A stretch of DNA of 64,000 bases. Source: Zoroaster sp. YZ-2022 (Eukaryota; Echinodermata; Asteroidea; Forcipulatida; Zoroasteridae). Location: the NCBI GenBank assembly GCA_029582265.1, contig CM055816.1, positions 26,647,912 to 26,711,911 on the forward strand. The letters are read 5' to 3'. Shown here in pieces: positions 1 to 10,698 of the stretch (positions are counted from its first letter, which is position 1; each line of letters begins with the position of its first letter). The translations under genes and the position numbers were made by a program. The notes under the pieces were generated by a model. The model ran no database searches, was not told the origin of the DNA, and saw only the letters and a program-made list of their open reading frames with translations.

Positions 1-288
1 TCTTCAGACAGGAAGATTTCAAAAGATTTGATGACCTCGTTTTATACAACACTGATCAAAATGTCAATAGTGTACAATGATTGTAATGTTGTATTAGCTG
101 AAGGCGAATCCAGGCAGCAGAGCCCAATGAAAGGGGGTAAAACAATACACTGACAAAACGGTGGACACGAATAGATCATGTATGGTAGAAGATATCCCTC
201 CCCCAATCACCACCTTATCAATACACCAAATGGTTTAAGATAACAATTCAGGAATTACAAGTCAAGGTATTTGGACTTGAAATGGCTC

Positions 289-545
289 ATTAAGTGTTTC
301 CACCCGTAGTCGGCTTGTAAATAATATATGAGAGTATTCAGCTCTTACTGAGAACTAGAACAGACTATTGAATTTTAATGGTAATGGTGTGCTGGTAACG
401 ATTATTATTTCATACGTATAATACATTATAGTAATAACATTTGTCAAATTTTAAGTCTTTTTTATGACAGGCCAATTTAGTGTTTCATTAAGTGTTTCCG
501 CCTGCAGTCGGCTTGTAAATTATATATGGAGAGGTACAGTTTCAG
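289..545. repeat. Short direct subrepeats of about 190 bp inside family A
   Basis: The phrase TTAAGTGTTTCC followed by a GTCGGCTTGTAAAT-type core and ATATATG occurs near 292 and again near 489. In the copy at 45140-45480 the same unit is repeated about 225 bp apart. A looser version (GTTTCC, GGATTGTAAATAATATATTATGAGA) appears near 2067 and 3386. This suggests family A was built from a satellite-like unit. No coding capacity is seen. Confidence 0.6.
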
Positions 546-1145
546 CTAGATTTTTATGACAGACTAATATTATCTATAACAATCCAAACAGAACTGACGC
601 CTTTTATAAGCAGGGTGGATCCAGGGAAGCTGAAATGAAAATGATACATCAAAAAGGGGTGAAACTGCCTAAAAGAGGTCCACATATATAAAGAACGTCA
701 TTGGATTAATTTACGTATCATTGGAATTGACCATTTTCACTTTTTTTGCACAAAATTGTATCAACAACAGCTCAAATGTGAACAAATTTAGAACGAAAAT
801 CCTTCAACTGGGCTTAACTATAAACATATTCCTAATTACTCTAAAAAACCTGAAAATAAACTATTCAGTTTACATTTTTCTGCCTATAATAATAATTCAA
901 ACGAATTTTAATTAAAATTGGTTCAGCAGTGGAAGCAGTAAATTATGTAAATGCAATCTAAATAAATTTTAGTAAAGGGTAAATTTATTGCAAGGTGATG
1001 AATGGACACTTGTCCTCTTGCCTGCCTCCTTTATCCGCTAATCTTCCCACTGGTTCACCCTATCTGTCAGTGATACTTAGTATTAGTTTTCATGAAGACA
1101 TAAGCAAATGCATTTGTGCCTTTACGTTGTGTCTGATGAGGGGGT

Positions 1146-2413
1146 AAGGTTTAAAAGTGGTGGTGATTTCTATAGACTACGAGAGGGATGGTATAAGTAG
1201 GACCCCTAGCTAACCTAGTACCCCTACAAGACTCTGGACCTCTCCCGATCCCCCGGAACCCCTATAGATGCCCAGACTGACATTCCAAATTGAAATATGT
1301 AGGAATTTTAATTTGTTTATTTTCTCGTTGTTATTCTGTCTACGTACACAAATGTACTGCCCACTTTTTCTTAAAAGAATTCTAGGAGAAATCGTTCAGT
1401 GTTATACTTGGACGTGATGTATGTTTTGTAAAATAATAGAAATATACCAATGGCTACCATGTCAGCGATACAATCCTTTTGAAATCATGGAAAACAGTTC
1501 AGTCTTTGTAATAACACATTGAATTATTATTGCCTTGGAGTCACAAGTTGAAAACAAAGTGTGCGTGCTTTCAATACGCGCGCGTATGACGCATATAAGT
1601 TTTGAAAAGGATAAATCCTTCTTCATAAGTTATATATGCATTTGTGTACGTAGGCAGTGATTAATGAAATTTCGAGAAATTTAAGAAGAACATTTCAAAG
1701 TTTTATATTTGATTAATTGCTTAGTTGTTAGTTGCTATTTCTTTTTCTTTCATTGAAAATGGCTAAATTGTTGTTATAACGTATTATAACATCATAGCAA
1801 TGAGGCAGGTGTTGCGGGATTCAAGGTTCAAACTAAACAGGACAAGATTATTATATCCAATGGACAATTCACCACATCACAGGGTTAAGAGATGAATATG
1901 TTGTGTTAGCTGAAAATAAGAAGACAAAATCTGCAAACTATTGCGAAATGTCAACCTGTCAGTTCCGGTCCATTGCAAACTCCTACTGGTATGGATAACA
2001 ACAAGATTCAATTTACGCTATTAAAAGGGAAAGCCATTTAGACTAATTAATGGCTAACTATTAGCGTTTCCTTGCGGATGGATTGTAAATAATATATTAT
2101 GAGATTTTACGCTCTTATAAATTCACTGCGATCACGATCAATATCACACACAAAAAATGTGATATTGATAAAAACGATTAAGTTTACTCACATGTTTAAA
2201 GCTACAATTATTACTAACAACAATCCAATGTAAAGTGAATAAAACAATAATTTCAACAATAATAACATTTGTCCTGTAGGCACTACTCCATTTTAAATTT
2301 AAAAATGGGATTGATATTAGTTGAGAAAAATGTGACAGAATTACATGAGATGAAACACGTGCACGTGTAAACATGATAAAACCTACCAATTGAAAAGCAA
2401 GAAATATTTTTAT
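1146..2413. repeat. First unit of a 1.27-kb tandem duplication
   Basis: This unit begins AAGGTTTAAAAGTGG and is followed directly by a second copy beginning AAGGTTTAAAAGTGG near 2414. The two are nearly collinear and include the 14-bp palindrome ATACGCGCGCGTAT (1574-1587) and the string TGGCTAAATTGTTGTTATAA. The copies at 45840-47120 and 49030-50285 contain only one unit, so the tandem duplication is specific to this block or was lost in the others. Confidence 0.85.
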
Positions 2414-3718
2414 AAGGTTTAAAAGTGGCAGTGATTTCTAGAGACAACGAGAGGGATGGTATAAGTAGGACCCCTAGCTAACCTAGTACCCCTACACGAC
2501 TCTGGATCTCTCCCGACTCCCCCGGAACCCCTAGATGCCCAAACTGACATTCCCAATTGAGATATGTAGGATTTTTAATTTGTTTATTTTCTCGTTGTTA
2601 TTCTGTCTACGTACACAAATGTACTGCCCACCTTTTCTTTATAGAATTCTAGAAGAAATCGTTAAGTGTTATACTTGGACGTGATGTATGTTTTGTAAAA
2701 GAATAGAAATATACCAATGGCTACCACGTCAGCGATATAATCGTTTTGAAATCATGGAAAACAGTTCAGTATTTGTAATAACACATTGAATTATTATTGC
2801 CTTGGAGTCACAAGTTGAAAACAAATGTGCGTGCTTTCAATACGCGCGCGTATGACGCATATAAGTTTTGAAAAGGATAGATCCAGTGGTAAGATCATAC
2901 CTCTCGCTCTATCTTCTTCATAAGTTATATGCATTTGTGTACGTAGGCAGAATTATACTTGCTCAATAATTATTAAAAGTGATTAATGAAATTTTGAGAA
3001 ATTTAAGAAGAAAATTTCAAAGTTTTATAATTATTTGATTAATTGCTTAGTTGTTAGTTGCTATTTCTTTCTTTCATTGAAAATGGCTAAATTGTTGTTA
3101 TAACGTATTATAACATCATAGCAATGAGGCAGGTGTTGCGGGATTCAAGGTTCAAAACTAAACAGGACAAGATTATTATATCCAATGGACAATTCACCAC
3201 ATCACAGGATTAAGAGATGAATATGTTGTGTTAGCTGAAAATAAGAAGACAAAATCTGCGAACTATTGCGAAATGTCAACCTGTCAGTTCCGGTCCATTG
3301 CAAACTCCTACTGGAATGAATAACTACAAGATTCAATGTACGCTATTAAAAGGAAAAGCCATTTAGACTAATGGCTTACTATTAGTGTTTCCCTGCGGAT
3401 GGATTGTAAATAATATATTATGAGATTTTACGCTCTTATAAATTCACTGCGATCACGATCAACATCGCACAAAAATAAAATAAAAACTTGTGATATTGAT
3501 AAAAACGATTAACTTTACTCACATGTAAAGTGAATAAAACAATAATTTCAACAATAATAACATGAGTCATGAAGGCCCTACTCCATTTTAAATTTAAAAA
3601 TGGGATTGATATTAGTTGAGAAAAATGTGACAGAATTACATGAGATGAAACACGTGGACGTGTAAACATGTTAAAACCTACCAATTGAAAAGCAAGAAAT
3701 ATTTTTATGTCAAACAAA
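2414..3718. repeat. Second unit of the 1.27-kb tandem duplication
   Basis: Head-to-tail with the preceding unit, with small indels. It has an extra stretch of roughly 50 bp near 2880-2970 that the first unit lacks and that the copies at 46260-46350 and 49470-49540 partly keep. The first unit is therefore probably the one with a deletion. No gene is seen. Confidence 0.8.
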
Positions 3719-3905
3719 ATACGGTTTTGTGTTATACATTATATACAATATGCCTCTAAATAGCCTCAGATTGCACCAGAGAGCATATAGAACCTAAAAA
3801 TTTCCCGGGTGCCTGGGCCCCGGACCCCACGCCGTAGTGCCTTCGGGCTACGCGCTCGCAGATATGTCTCATACAAATGCCCCTACCCTATAATTTCATC
3901 ATGTC

Positions 3906-4385
3906 TAGAACACTGGTGCAAGAGTAATTACTCCCCCAAAGTACTGGCGTCGATCGCTAGCTGAGAAGAATGTTTTTCCTTTTGGGGGGGGGGGAGGGGA
4001 GCATGCAACGAGTAACACGACGAGTAACACAGAGTTGTATGCCTTAATCTCGTACTTAGTTATTACATTATCAACCATTCAAAGACATAATGTCTCTTTA
4101 ATTCGAAATATATGTGAAGGTGATTTCCTTTATTTATACTACAATCTCGTCTCAAACAAGTACACAATCCTCTCTAGACTTAAGGGCCTGTGAAATAGCC
4201 ATTGTCTAACTTGAAAACATCACAAGTCGGTATCCATACTGACATTTCTTATTTTCAGTCTAAACTGTTTACGGTGGTGACACCATGTGAAACTCTCAAT
4301 TGACTTGTAATGGTCCTGTAAAGGACTGGAGGTAACAACTCGACGTTTCGATCATGTCAACAACGAGTTGCAGCTACCATCATTA
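3906..4385. other. Spacer between family A and the G-rich minisatellite
   Basis: No gene seen. It holds a run of G near 3985 and sequence collinear with 50430-50850 of the right-hand block, for example the ATTACAGGA(A/G)CATTTGCGATTAGG string near 4382. Confidence 0.6.
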
Positions 4386-4735
4386 CAGGAGCATTTGCGA
4401 TTAGGGGTGTCATTGGAGGGGGTGTCGACAGAGGGGGTGTCGACGGAGGGGTGTCGACGGAGGGGTGTCGACGGAGGGGTGTCGATGAAGGTGTCGTTGG
4501 AGGGGGTGTCGATGGAGGGGGTCTTTATGGAGGGGTGTCTATGGAGGGGGTGTCTATGGAGGGGTGTCGATGGAGGAGGTGTTATTGGAGGGGATGTCGA
4601 CGGAGGGGGTGTCGATGGAGGGGGTCTCTATGGAGGGGATGTCTATGGAGGGGTGTCGATGGAGGGGGTGTGGATGGAGGAGGTGTTATTGGAGGGGATG
4701 TCGATCGACGAAGAGGGTGTCAATGGAGAGGGTGG
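4386..4735. repeat. G-rich minisatellite, unit about 15-18 bp
   Basis: Direct repeats of a GGAGGGGGTGTCGACG-type unit, varying in length and in GAC/GAT/TAT. The G-run strand is the + strand, and four or more G-runs lie close together throughout, so quadruplex formation is plausible. Overlapping open frames rich in Gly and Val here are translation artefacts of the repeat. A longer relative lies at 50852-51760 with matching flanks on both sides. Confidence 0.9.
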
Positions 4736-4904
4736 GAGTGTAAAAATTATTGTGTATATCCCCTTTTCTGTCCCTTTTAACGCCCCCAAGCCACGGCCAC
4801 ATTAGTGGTATCAATGGAGAGGGATGTAAAAGTGTTTGAAGTTTGTCTTCCAACCCTTAGCCACCCTGGCTATCTGCCCTTGTTTCAGGATGGTTACCAC
4901 AAAT

Positions 4905-5262
4905 TGCTCAATCGACATTCATACAAAATCTCCAATCACAGTGATTATTACACATCACATGTGATTGACAATCAGCAAGAGGGGGAGGGGTCAAACTTAC
5001 CAATTGACATTCATACACGACATGCGATCAGTCATTACATATAATAACATGTGATTGGCAATCGGCAAAGAGGGGGAGAGTTTATCACAAATTGACCAAC
5101 TGACATTCATACACAACATGCGATGGGAGTCATTACATAAAATCACATGTGATTGGCAATCATCAAAGAGGGGGAGGGGTTTATCACAAATTGACCAATT
5201 GACATCCATACACTACATCCAATCAGATTTATTATTACACACACGTGATTGGCAATCGTTTA
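4905..5262. repeat. 98-bp tandem repeat, about three and a half units
   Basis: The units share the phrase CATGTGATTG(A/G)CAATC, then a GAGGGGGAG run, then (A)ATTGAC(A/C)AACTGACATTCATACA. Unit starts lie near 4957, 5047 and 5147, with a partial start near 5242. Open frames on either strand through this stretch are repeat artefacts. A single unit of the same sequence sits inside the minisatellite of the right-hand block at about 51352-51445. Confidence 0.8.
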
Positions 5263-5274
5263 CAATAGGCCCCT

Positions 5275-5362
5275 GTGTTAATTGTTGCGCCTCGGAATAG
5301 GCATGCCTAGATAGACGGCGCATTATAAATGCGTTATCATTATTCTTATTATTATTACATTC
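5275..5362 (+). repeat. SINE/LINE tail-like fragment with ATT tail
   Basis: GCGCCTCGGAATAGG, then GGCGCATTATAAATGCG, then a short ATT-rich tail. This layout (GCGC...GGCGC.ATATAAATG followed by a trinucleotide tail) is the common 3' end of SINE-like repeats in many animal genomes. Only the tail is recognisable, and no A or B box was found upstream. This is a family-level resemblance made by eye. Confidence 0.45.
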
Positions 5363-6075
5363 ACGCATGCGCTCAAACACCTCTGGTTGGGAAAATCAAA
5401 AGCGGGATCGTCACGCAACGCCTAGCGCGTGTTATAGCTTGCTCTAAGCCATTGGTCTCCATTATAGTCACTGATTTTACCGTGCGCTAAATTGTAGCCG
5501 CAACCGTCTTTTCTTTTCATAGGATGGCAATGGAACTTTTCATACATGTTCAAAATAAAAAAAATTGATATGTGAATATTAATCCTTTTTGCTAGCTTTG
5601 ATTGCTATCAGTCTAATTTGCTAAAAATACGTTTGTCTGAAACCAATTTCTGCAGTGTTTGTGACGTCATTGACGACCTATGCTATTAATGAATGTCCAA
5701 TTGCCATCCGACAACAACAAAATGTGTCGAGCTGGACACACAAGGCTACAATGAAAGCAATAGACACAGTATCATATCCCTTGTGACTTTTATTGGTTCA
5801 ACATTGTCAATCATTGTTCATTTACCATGACAAGAGTCAACCAACAATCCAAGTTATCAATACCCATCAAGAAATCATCCAATGTTAATAACATAAGCAA
5901 ATACCTTTCCATAACAACCATGTATTTAAAAAGTGAAACATTCTGTAGTTCCCCTTTAGTAGACTAGATTTACAGGGTAGACCAACACCAGACAAATAAT
6001 GCAGTCATAACAGTGTGATATCGGTGTGATATTTCCAAGACTTACAAATATTTAATCATTTTTCAGGACTCTGCA
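5363..6075. other. No gene seen; unique-looking intergenic DNA
   Basis: I see no open frame of interest and no repeat shared with the rest of the window. This stretch is part of about 1.5 kb present in the left block (4876-6405) but absent from the right block, where 4875-like sequence at 51887 runs straight into 6405-like sequence. Confidence 0.5.
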
Positions 6076-6465
6076 TGATGGTACTATAACAGGGCTGACA
6101 AGGTTGATGTAAACTATACTATCCTGATTGAGATATATACTACCCTGGTTGAGATATATACTTATTCTGATTGAAACCCTATACAATGTTTTCCCAATCA
6201 GGATACAATAAGGGACCAATTGAGAAACCCTTGGATGACAGCTAGGAAAATAGGGCTGCCACGCCTTACCTTGGTGGGCTATCCTGGTGGGGTGCAGTAA
6301 TATCCTCATTGGGAGAATAGGGTCCTAATTAAGGGTAGTATGGTTACCGATGACCATATGAACATTAGTCAAAGGCTTCCTGATTGGGAGAATAGGGTTC
6401 TAATCAGGGTACAAGTATCTCCCAATCAGGGTACAAGTATCTCCCAATCAGGGTAGTACGGTTGC
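6076..6465. repeat. Cluster of CCCAATCAGG-type short repeats in both orientations
   Basis: The core CCCAATCAGG and its complement CCTGATTGGG occur at least eight times, several in the longer form GTACAAGTATCTCCCAATCA repeated about every 22 bp near 6405-6455. Earlier copies (6120-6200) are looser. Opposite orientations could pair as hairpins. The right-hand block keeps only two degenerate units near 51900-51945. Confidence 0.65.
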
Positions 6466-6806
6466 CAATGACCCCTGAGACTGTTAATGTGATTACAGGA
6501 TAGCATGTTTCTATATACCTGACCTTTGACTTCCATAATCAACAATGTTGTAACACCACATCATATAATAGCAATGAAATATGTGAAATTTAAGGTTATT
6601 TGTTTTATAATTCAACCTGTGTACAGTGGCCAGGCTAAGAACATGTGGCCTCATGGGCAGGTTTTCATAGTATTTGGCATTTGAGGATACCATAGACTGG
6701 CCACACTGAGCAGGTGGCATGTTTACCATGTGTCCACTATAAGAGGTTTAACTGTATGGTAATAAGCAGCTAATATTTTGCTTACTCGATGTTTTTACAT
6801 TTGTAA
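6466..6806. repeat. Right end of the duplicated block
   Basis: Collinear with 51945-52272, for example GATTACAGGATAGCATGTTTCTATATA and TAATATTTTGCTTACT. Similarity stops abruptly just after GATGTTTTTACATTTGTA in both places, which gives the right boundary of the duplication. No gene. Confidence 0.8.
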
Positions 6807-7679
6807 TTTCATAACACTACTGACTGTATAGTACAGAAAAAAGACACACTAACTTTGCCTGATGATTGTTGCTAGCAAGTGAGTGATCCAATACACATAC
6901 ACAGTGAAGGTATGAAGGTGCACACTGACTGTATAGTACTACTGACTGTATAGTACAGAAAAAAGGCACACTAACATGGCCTGAGTAGTAGCGCTATGAA
7001 ATTGGCCTCCACAAATTACTGTGCTTGGAATGGTTATTTGATTATTGCTGTTTTCATTTATCTCATATTTCTTGGGCTCTTTTTATTCAGTTCTTTTTCC
7101 AAACCATTTCTCACCAAAATACAACCCTTCTATGAAAAACAAGTTATAACCAAACAGCTTTGAATCAAATTTCCCTTAGACACAACCCTACGCAACCCTC
7201 CCCAACCCCTTCCTCCCACTCCCTTCCACCCCCCCCCCCCCCCCACCGGAAAAATAAATAAATAAATTTAAAAAATAATAATAAAAAGTACCTGAAAATC
7301 TCTTCCAATAAGAAAAATAAGGTGACTTAAGCATACTGCTTCAGTATTTAATATAATAACAACATCCTGACTTTAAGTATGGCACGCCCAAAGGTTTAAA
7401 AACACCATAAAATGTTACTTTCATTTTGTTCTTGGAGATTACCATAACAGCATAATGTGCGGTTATTTTAGGAACGATAACTCAAGTTTTGAGACATAGA
7501 ACGTCTTTGATTCACAACTCTTGATATTTCATCACAGCTGTCACATCTTCATATGTCTTTATGTACTCGAGTATGTCTACATATATTTGTATGATCAAGG
7601 CAGTAATATTTCAGAGTATTTTTGTACTTTTAGGCATGCCATCCTTATGTCAAATGAGTCTGACTACAACAGGGCTACA
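6807..7679. other. Non-coding; short direct repeat, C-run and A-rich stretch
   Basis: A 45-bp direct repeat starting CTACTGACTGTATAGTACAG lies at about 6820 and again at about 6940. A run of about 17 C near 7228 is followed by an A-rich AAAT/AAT stretch to about 7290. No gene recognised. Confidence 0.55.
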
Positions 7680-8380
7680 CCAGTCATAATCACTGCTACA
7701 CAATACTAGAATTTCTGCAGACTCTCCAGACATTATAGATATTCAAGTACACTGAATGAGTACTTATTGTACTGAGTAAAATGGGTGTCAATAACCATGA
7801 TGCTGTAAACTTAAGTATTATCCAGTCATAATCACTGGTACACAGTACTAGAATTCTGCAGACTATCCCGACATTATAGATTATCAAGTACACTGAATGA
7901 GTACTTATTGTACTGAGTAAAGTGGGTGTCAATAACCATGATGCTGTAAACTTAAGTATTATCCAGTCATAATCACTGCTACACAGTACTAGAATTCTGC
8001 AGACTATCCCGACATTATAGATTATCAAGTACACTGAATGAGTACTTATTGTACTGAGTAAAATGGGTGTCAATAACTATGATGCTGTAAACTTAAGTAT
8101 TATCCAGTCATAATCACTGCTACACAGTACTAGAATTCTGCAGACTATCCCGACATTATAGATTGTCAAGTACACTGAATGAGTACTTATTGTACTGAGT
8201 AAAATGGGCGTCAATAACCATGATGCTGTAAACTTAAGTATTATCCAGTCATAATCACTGCTACACAGTACTAGAATTCTGCAGACTCTCCAGACATTAT
8301 AGATAGTCAAATACACTGAATGAGTACTTATTGTACTGAGTAAAGTGGGTGTCAATAACCATGATGCTGTAAACATAAGT
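7680..8380. repeat. 141-bp minisatellite, five units
   Basis: CCAGTCATAATCACTG starts units at 7680, 7822, 7963, 8104 and 8245, a spacing of 141-142 bp. Units differ by a few percent and end with ATGATGCTGTAAAC near 8375. As 141 is divisible by three, one minus-strand frame stays open across the array with a 47-residue repeat, interrupted by a single TGG-to-TAG change at about 8074-8076. I regard the open frame as a by-product of the period, not as evidence of a protein. Confidence 0.9.
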
Positions 8381-9738
8381 ACAATGTATTCTCTTTTATC
8401 TTCGCTCTTACATGAACAAATACCAAGGAGAATAATTACAGACATCAGACACGTCTAGTCTTCAGACTGTAGTTAATATTTTGTGTGGACCTCAGCCATC
8501 TTGTTTTTCTTCCATTCAAATCAATGTAACCAAACCGAGGCTGGAAGGAAAATAGTCTGGCACCATTTGATTCAATCAGAATTAGAACTGTATGTCATTA
8601 TGTATGCAGGGAATCTGACCAAGATGGCCCCAGTGTGAAAAAAAGGGTCTATAGAAGTATTACAATGTACCTACAAATCATGACTGGTGTGACCCACTTT
8701 AACTTCTATCTTATCACATCAACACATCCCTCATTCTCAAGGAAATCATAAACAACTCAGCATAAAATAAAGATCTCCTTAAAAACAAGACAACCAAAGC
8801 CAATTCCATAGAGTTGATGGCTGAAATAGCTGCTTAGTAGAAATAATTGCTTAGTTTGATTTCATGGTAACCAGCCAAAGTGGAACAGGATGCATATTCC
8901 ATTTGGCTGGTAGCCAGTTTCATGTTACTTACAGAATGTATTCGGTAAGCACCATTTCCTGTTCAGTAATTCTATGAAATTGGGAGTAAATCCATTGCTG
9001 TAGTGTGTCAGATACTCTTTCAAGAAACCTCTGTACGTTTTGTACAAACCTCTTGTGTCAGTGATATCTAACTAAAGCAGGAAATATGTGTAGTACTATG
9101 GGGAAAGCTTTCCACAAATGACAATCAGGGAATACAACGGCCATTTCAGATCTTGTTGTCATTGTTAAAATAACCCAAATATCTACAACTATTCCCTGCT
9201 GTAGATATCTTTGATGTCATACTACAGTAATTAATTGGACTCTACAAAGCAGTGTATAAATGATCAATAATAGACAGAGTCATGGGATGGTCAAAGCACA
9301 TATACACTAGGCAGTATCAAGACTAATTGGATATAAACAAGGATCATGTATCCACCTGCTAATTCATTAACATTGGATTCCAAACATTTCTGGGCGAAAA
9401 TTCTATGACCTCTTCAGACTAAATATGATAACTCATAGTTAACAGTTTAAAATGTTCATGTTTTGTTTTGTGAATATTTTATAAGGACAATTTAGTTATT
9501 TCAAAATGACAGTACTTTTTATATTGACATATGAACATTTTGTTATGACTTTACAAACATGAAAAAAAGATTTATAATTTTTCCAAGCATTGAAATCAGC
9601 TTGTATAACTTCTCCAGGAATTAAACAACCTTTTGTAACGTTTCTATGGATGGAAATATTTGTCATGTGCCTTGTCCCAAATCCCTTACAATGACTTGCA
9701 TTACTGTTAATTCCACACTGCCCTGTTTTTAACGCAAT
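8381..9738. other. No gene seen; unique intergenic DNA
   Basis: AT-rich sequence without long open frames, tandem repeats or similarity to other parts of the window that I could detect by eye. Confidence 0.5.
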
Positions 9739-10581
9739 TGTTACTTAATACACACAAACCGTAATCCGTGCGTGACCGCGTGTTGACCCCAAAGGGGGCG
9801 GGATTATGTTTACAGGTTATGACGAGAACGTTCTGGAAGTTTCTTTTGGAAAATGATGTAATTTAACAGAAATTTCTGGAAGTGAAGTGAAGAAGAAATC
9901 TCTAGTATTTTCTAGAAGGGATTAAAAACTATAAATACGGGCTGGTAGAGGATTTTAGGCAGGACTTGAGCAAACCATTAAGACTTCGGTAGCGAAGACT
10001 TGAAAACCAGACTTCAGTGTACACCCACTAGGACCTGTGATGTCGCTTACGACTCGTCTTTGGAGTGTTTTGAGAAAGTTCGTCTTGACCGAGTGAAGTG
10101 TCTGTGAGCTGAATTTAATTCCGGAAGAGATATTTTGTGAACTAAATCTACAGTTCAGTATTTTTGGGATGTCTTCTTTCCCATATTTTTGTCACGGTAG
10201 TCGACTTGTGTCCCCGTAGTTTCGTCTATTTCCGGCTTTTGTTGGAGGTGAATTCGCCCCACGTCCAGCTCTATTTACACCGTGTCAGAGAACTGTTTTT
10301 GTGTCATTTTCGCTGGAGCCTGCTCAGCCCTCGCCCATAAGATCTTCTTCTTATTTAGTATAAGATCTTTTCTTAATGTACACTTGTTTACCCTAATCAT
10401 TGTCGGCTTGTTAAACCCATCGATATTTGGAACGGTTGATATTTTCATTATTAAATCACTTTGTTTCTTTGTTCTTTATATCAGTGTGACTTTGTTTGAT
10501 TTCTTTGTTGCATCTGAGAAAATTCAGGCTTTTTGAGTAATTTGCATTCACCTATAGTTTGAAGATTTTCGGATCGTAATA
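9739..10581 (+). mobile_element. Left LTR of a truncated Ty3/Gypsy-type retrotransposon
   Basis: The right limit is inferred from the primer binding site 3 bases downstream (10585). The left limit is inferred from TGTTAC at 9739, which mirrors GTAATA at 10576-10581 as an imperfect short terminal inverted repeat. Inside are a GC box (9794), heat-shock elements (9826-9917), a TATA box (9930) and a poly(A) signal AATAAA (10578-10583) at the very end. No second LTR is in the window because the element is cut at 12213, so the ends cannot be confirmed by LTR-LTR alignment. An open frame at 10282-10536 lies inside the LTR/leader and has no visible family. I leave it out as chance. Confidence 0.6.
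9794..9937 (+). promoter_or_regulatory. LTR promoter with heat-shock elements and TATA box
   Basis: Seen directly: GC box GGGGGCGGG (9794-9802); four perfect alternating pentamer units GAAcgTTCtgGAAgtTTC (9826-9843); three perfect units GAAatTTCtgGAA (9869-9881); two perfect units TTCtaGAA (9910-9917) preceded in phase by GTA, one base off a third; then TATAAATA at 9930-9937. The nGAAnnTTCn array is the established binding site of heat-shock factor trimers, and its position just upstream of TATA is that of classical hsp promoters. Inference: transcription of this LTR was stress-inducible. Start of transcription is expected near 9960. Confidence 0.75.
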
Positions 10582-10584
10582 AAT

Positions 10585-10601
10585 TGGGGGCCTGTCCGGG
10601 A
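10585..10601 (+). other. Primer binding site resembling tRNA-Pro
   Basis: TGGGGGCCTGTCCGGGA lies 3 bases after the inferred LTR end. It differs at two adjacent positions from the tRNA-Pro type site TGGGGGCTCGTCCGGGA used by many retroelements. Its place between LTR and gag supports the LTR retrotransposon call. The exact primer tRNA is uncertain. Confidence 0.6.
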
Positions 10602-10698
10602 ATTCGAATAAAATAAGCCATACTACTTTTATTGTACAACTGTCAAGCAAGGTTGCACGCTTTGTTATATTGTTGCTAGTTTGTAGTGTAGAATAATT

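Larger units (their letters stand above)
1..3905. repeat. Repeat family A, copy 1 (left part of a duplicated block)
   Basis: Non-coding, AT-rich repeat that continues past the left edge of the window. The same order of sequence is found again, same orientation, at about 47990-50340, and from about position 240 onward at 44960-47305. Landmarks shared by the copies are the string GTCGGCTTGTAAATAATATA near 312, the motif CCCCTAGCTAACCTAGTACC near 1202, and a GC-rich end (3800-3870) that recurs near 47215-47270. Two short minus-strand open frames (2144-2389 and 3436-3717) are alike only because the DNA is duplicated. The other copies do not keep them open, so I do not call them genes. No terminal inverted repeats or transposase were seen, so the class of the family is unknown. 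Confidence 0.8.

Noticed and set aside
2144..3717. Two similar minus-strand open frames of 81 and 93 codons suggesting a duplicated small gene
   Set aside because: They are alike because the underlying 1.27-kb DNA is tandemly duplicated, and the corresponding stretches at 46800-47100 and 49980-50280 do not keep the frame.
4368..4805. 145-codon Gly/Val-rich open frame
   Set aside because: It is the translation of a G-rich minisatellite; overlapping frames are open as well, and the same happens at 50957-51581.
7680..8380. Regular direct repeats as a possible CRISPR array
   Set aside because: The units are contiguous 141-bp repeats without unique spacers, and the genome is clearly eukaryotic.
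9826..9937. Promoter of a host heat-shock protein gene
   Set aside because: It is followed by a primer binding site and gag, not by a chaperone coding region, so it belongs to the LTR.
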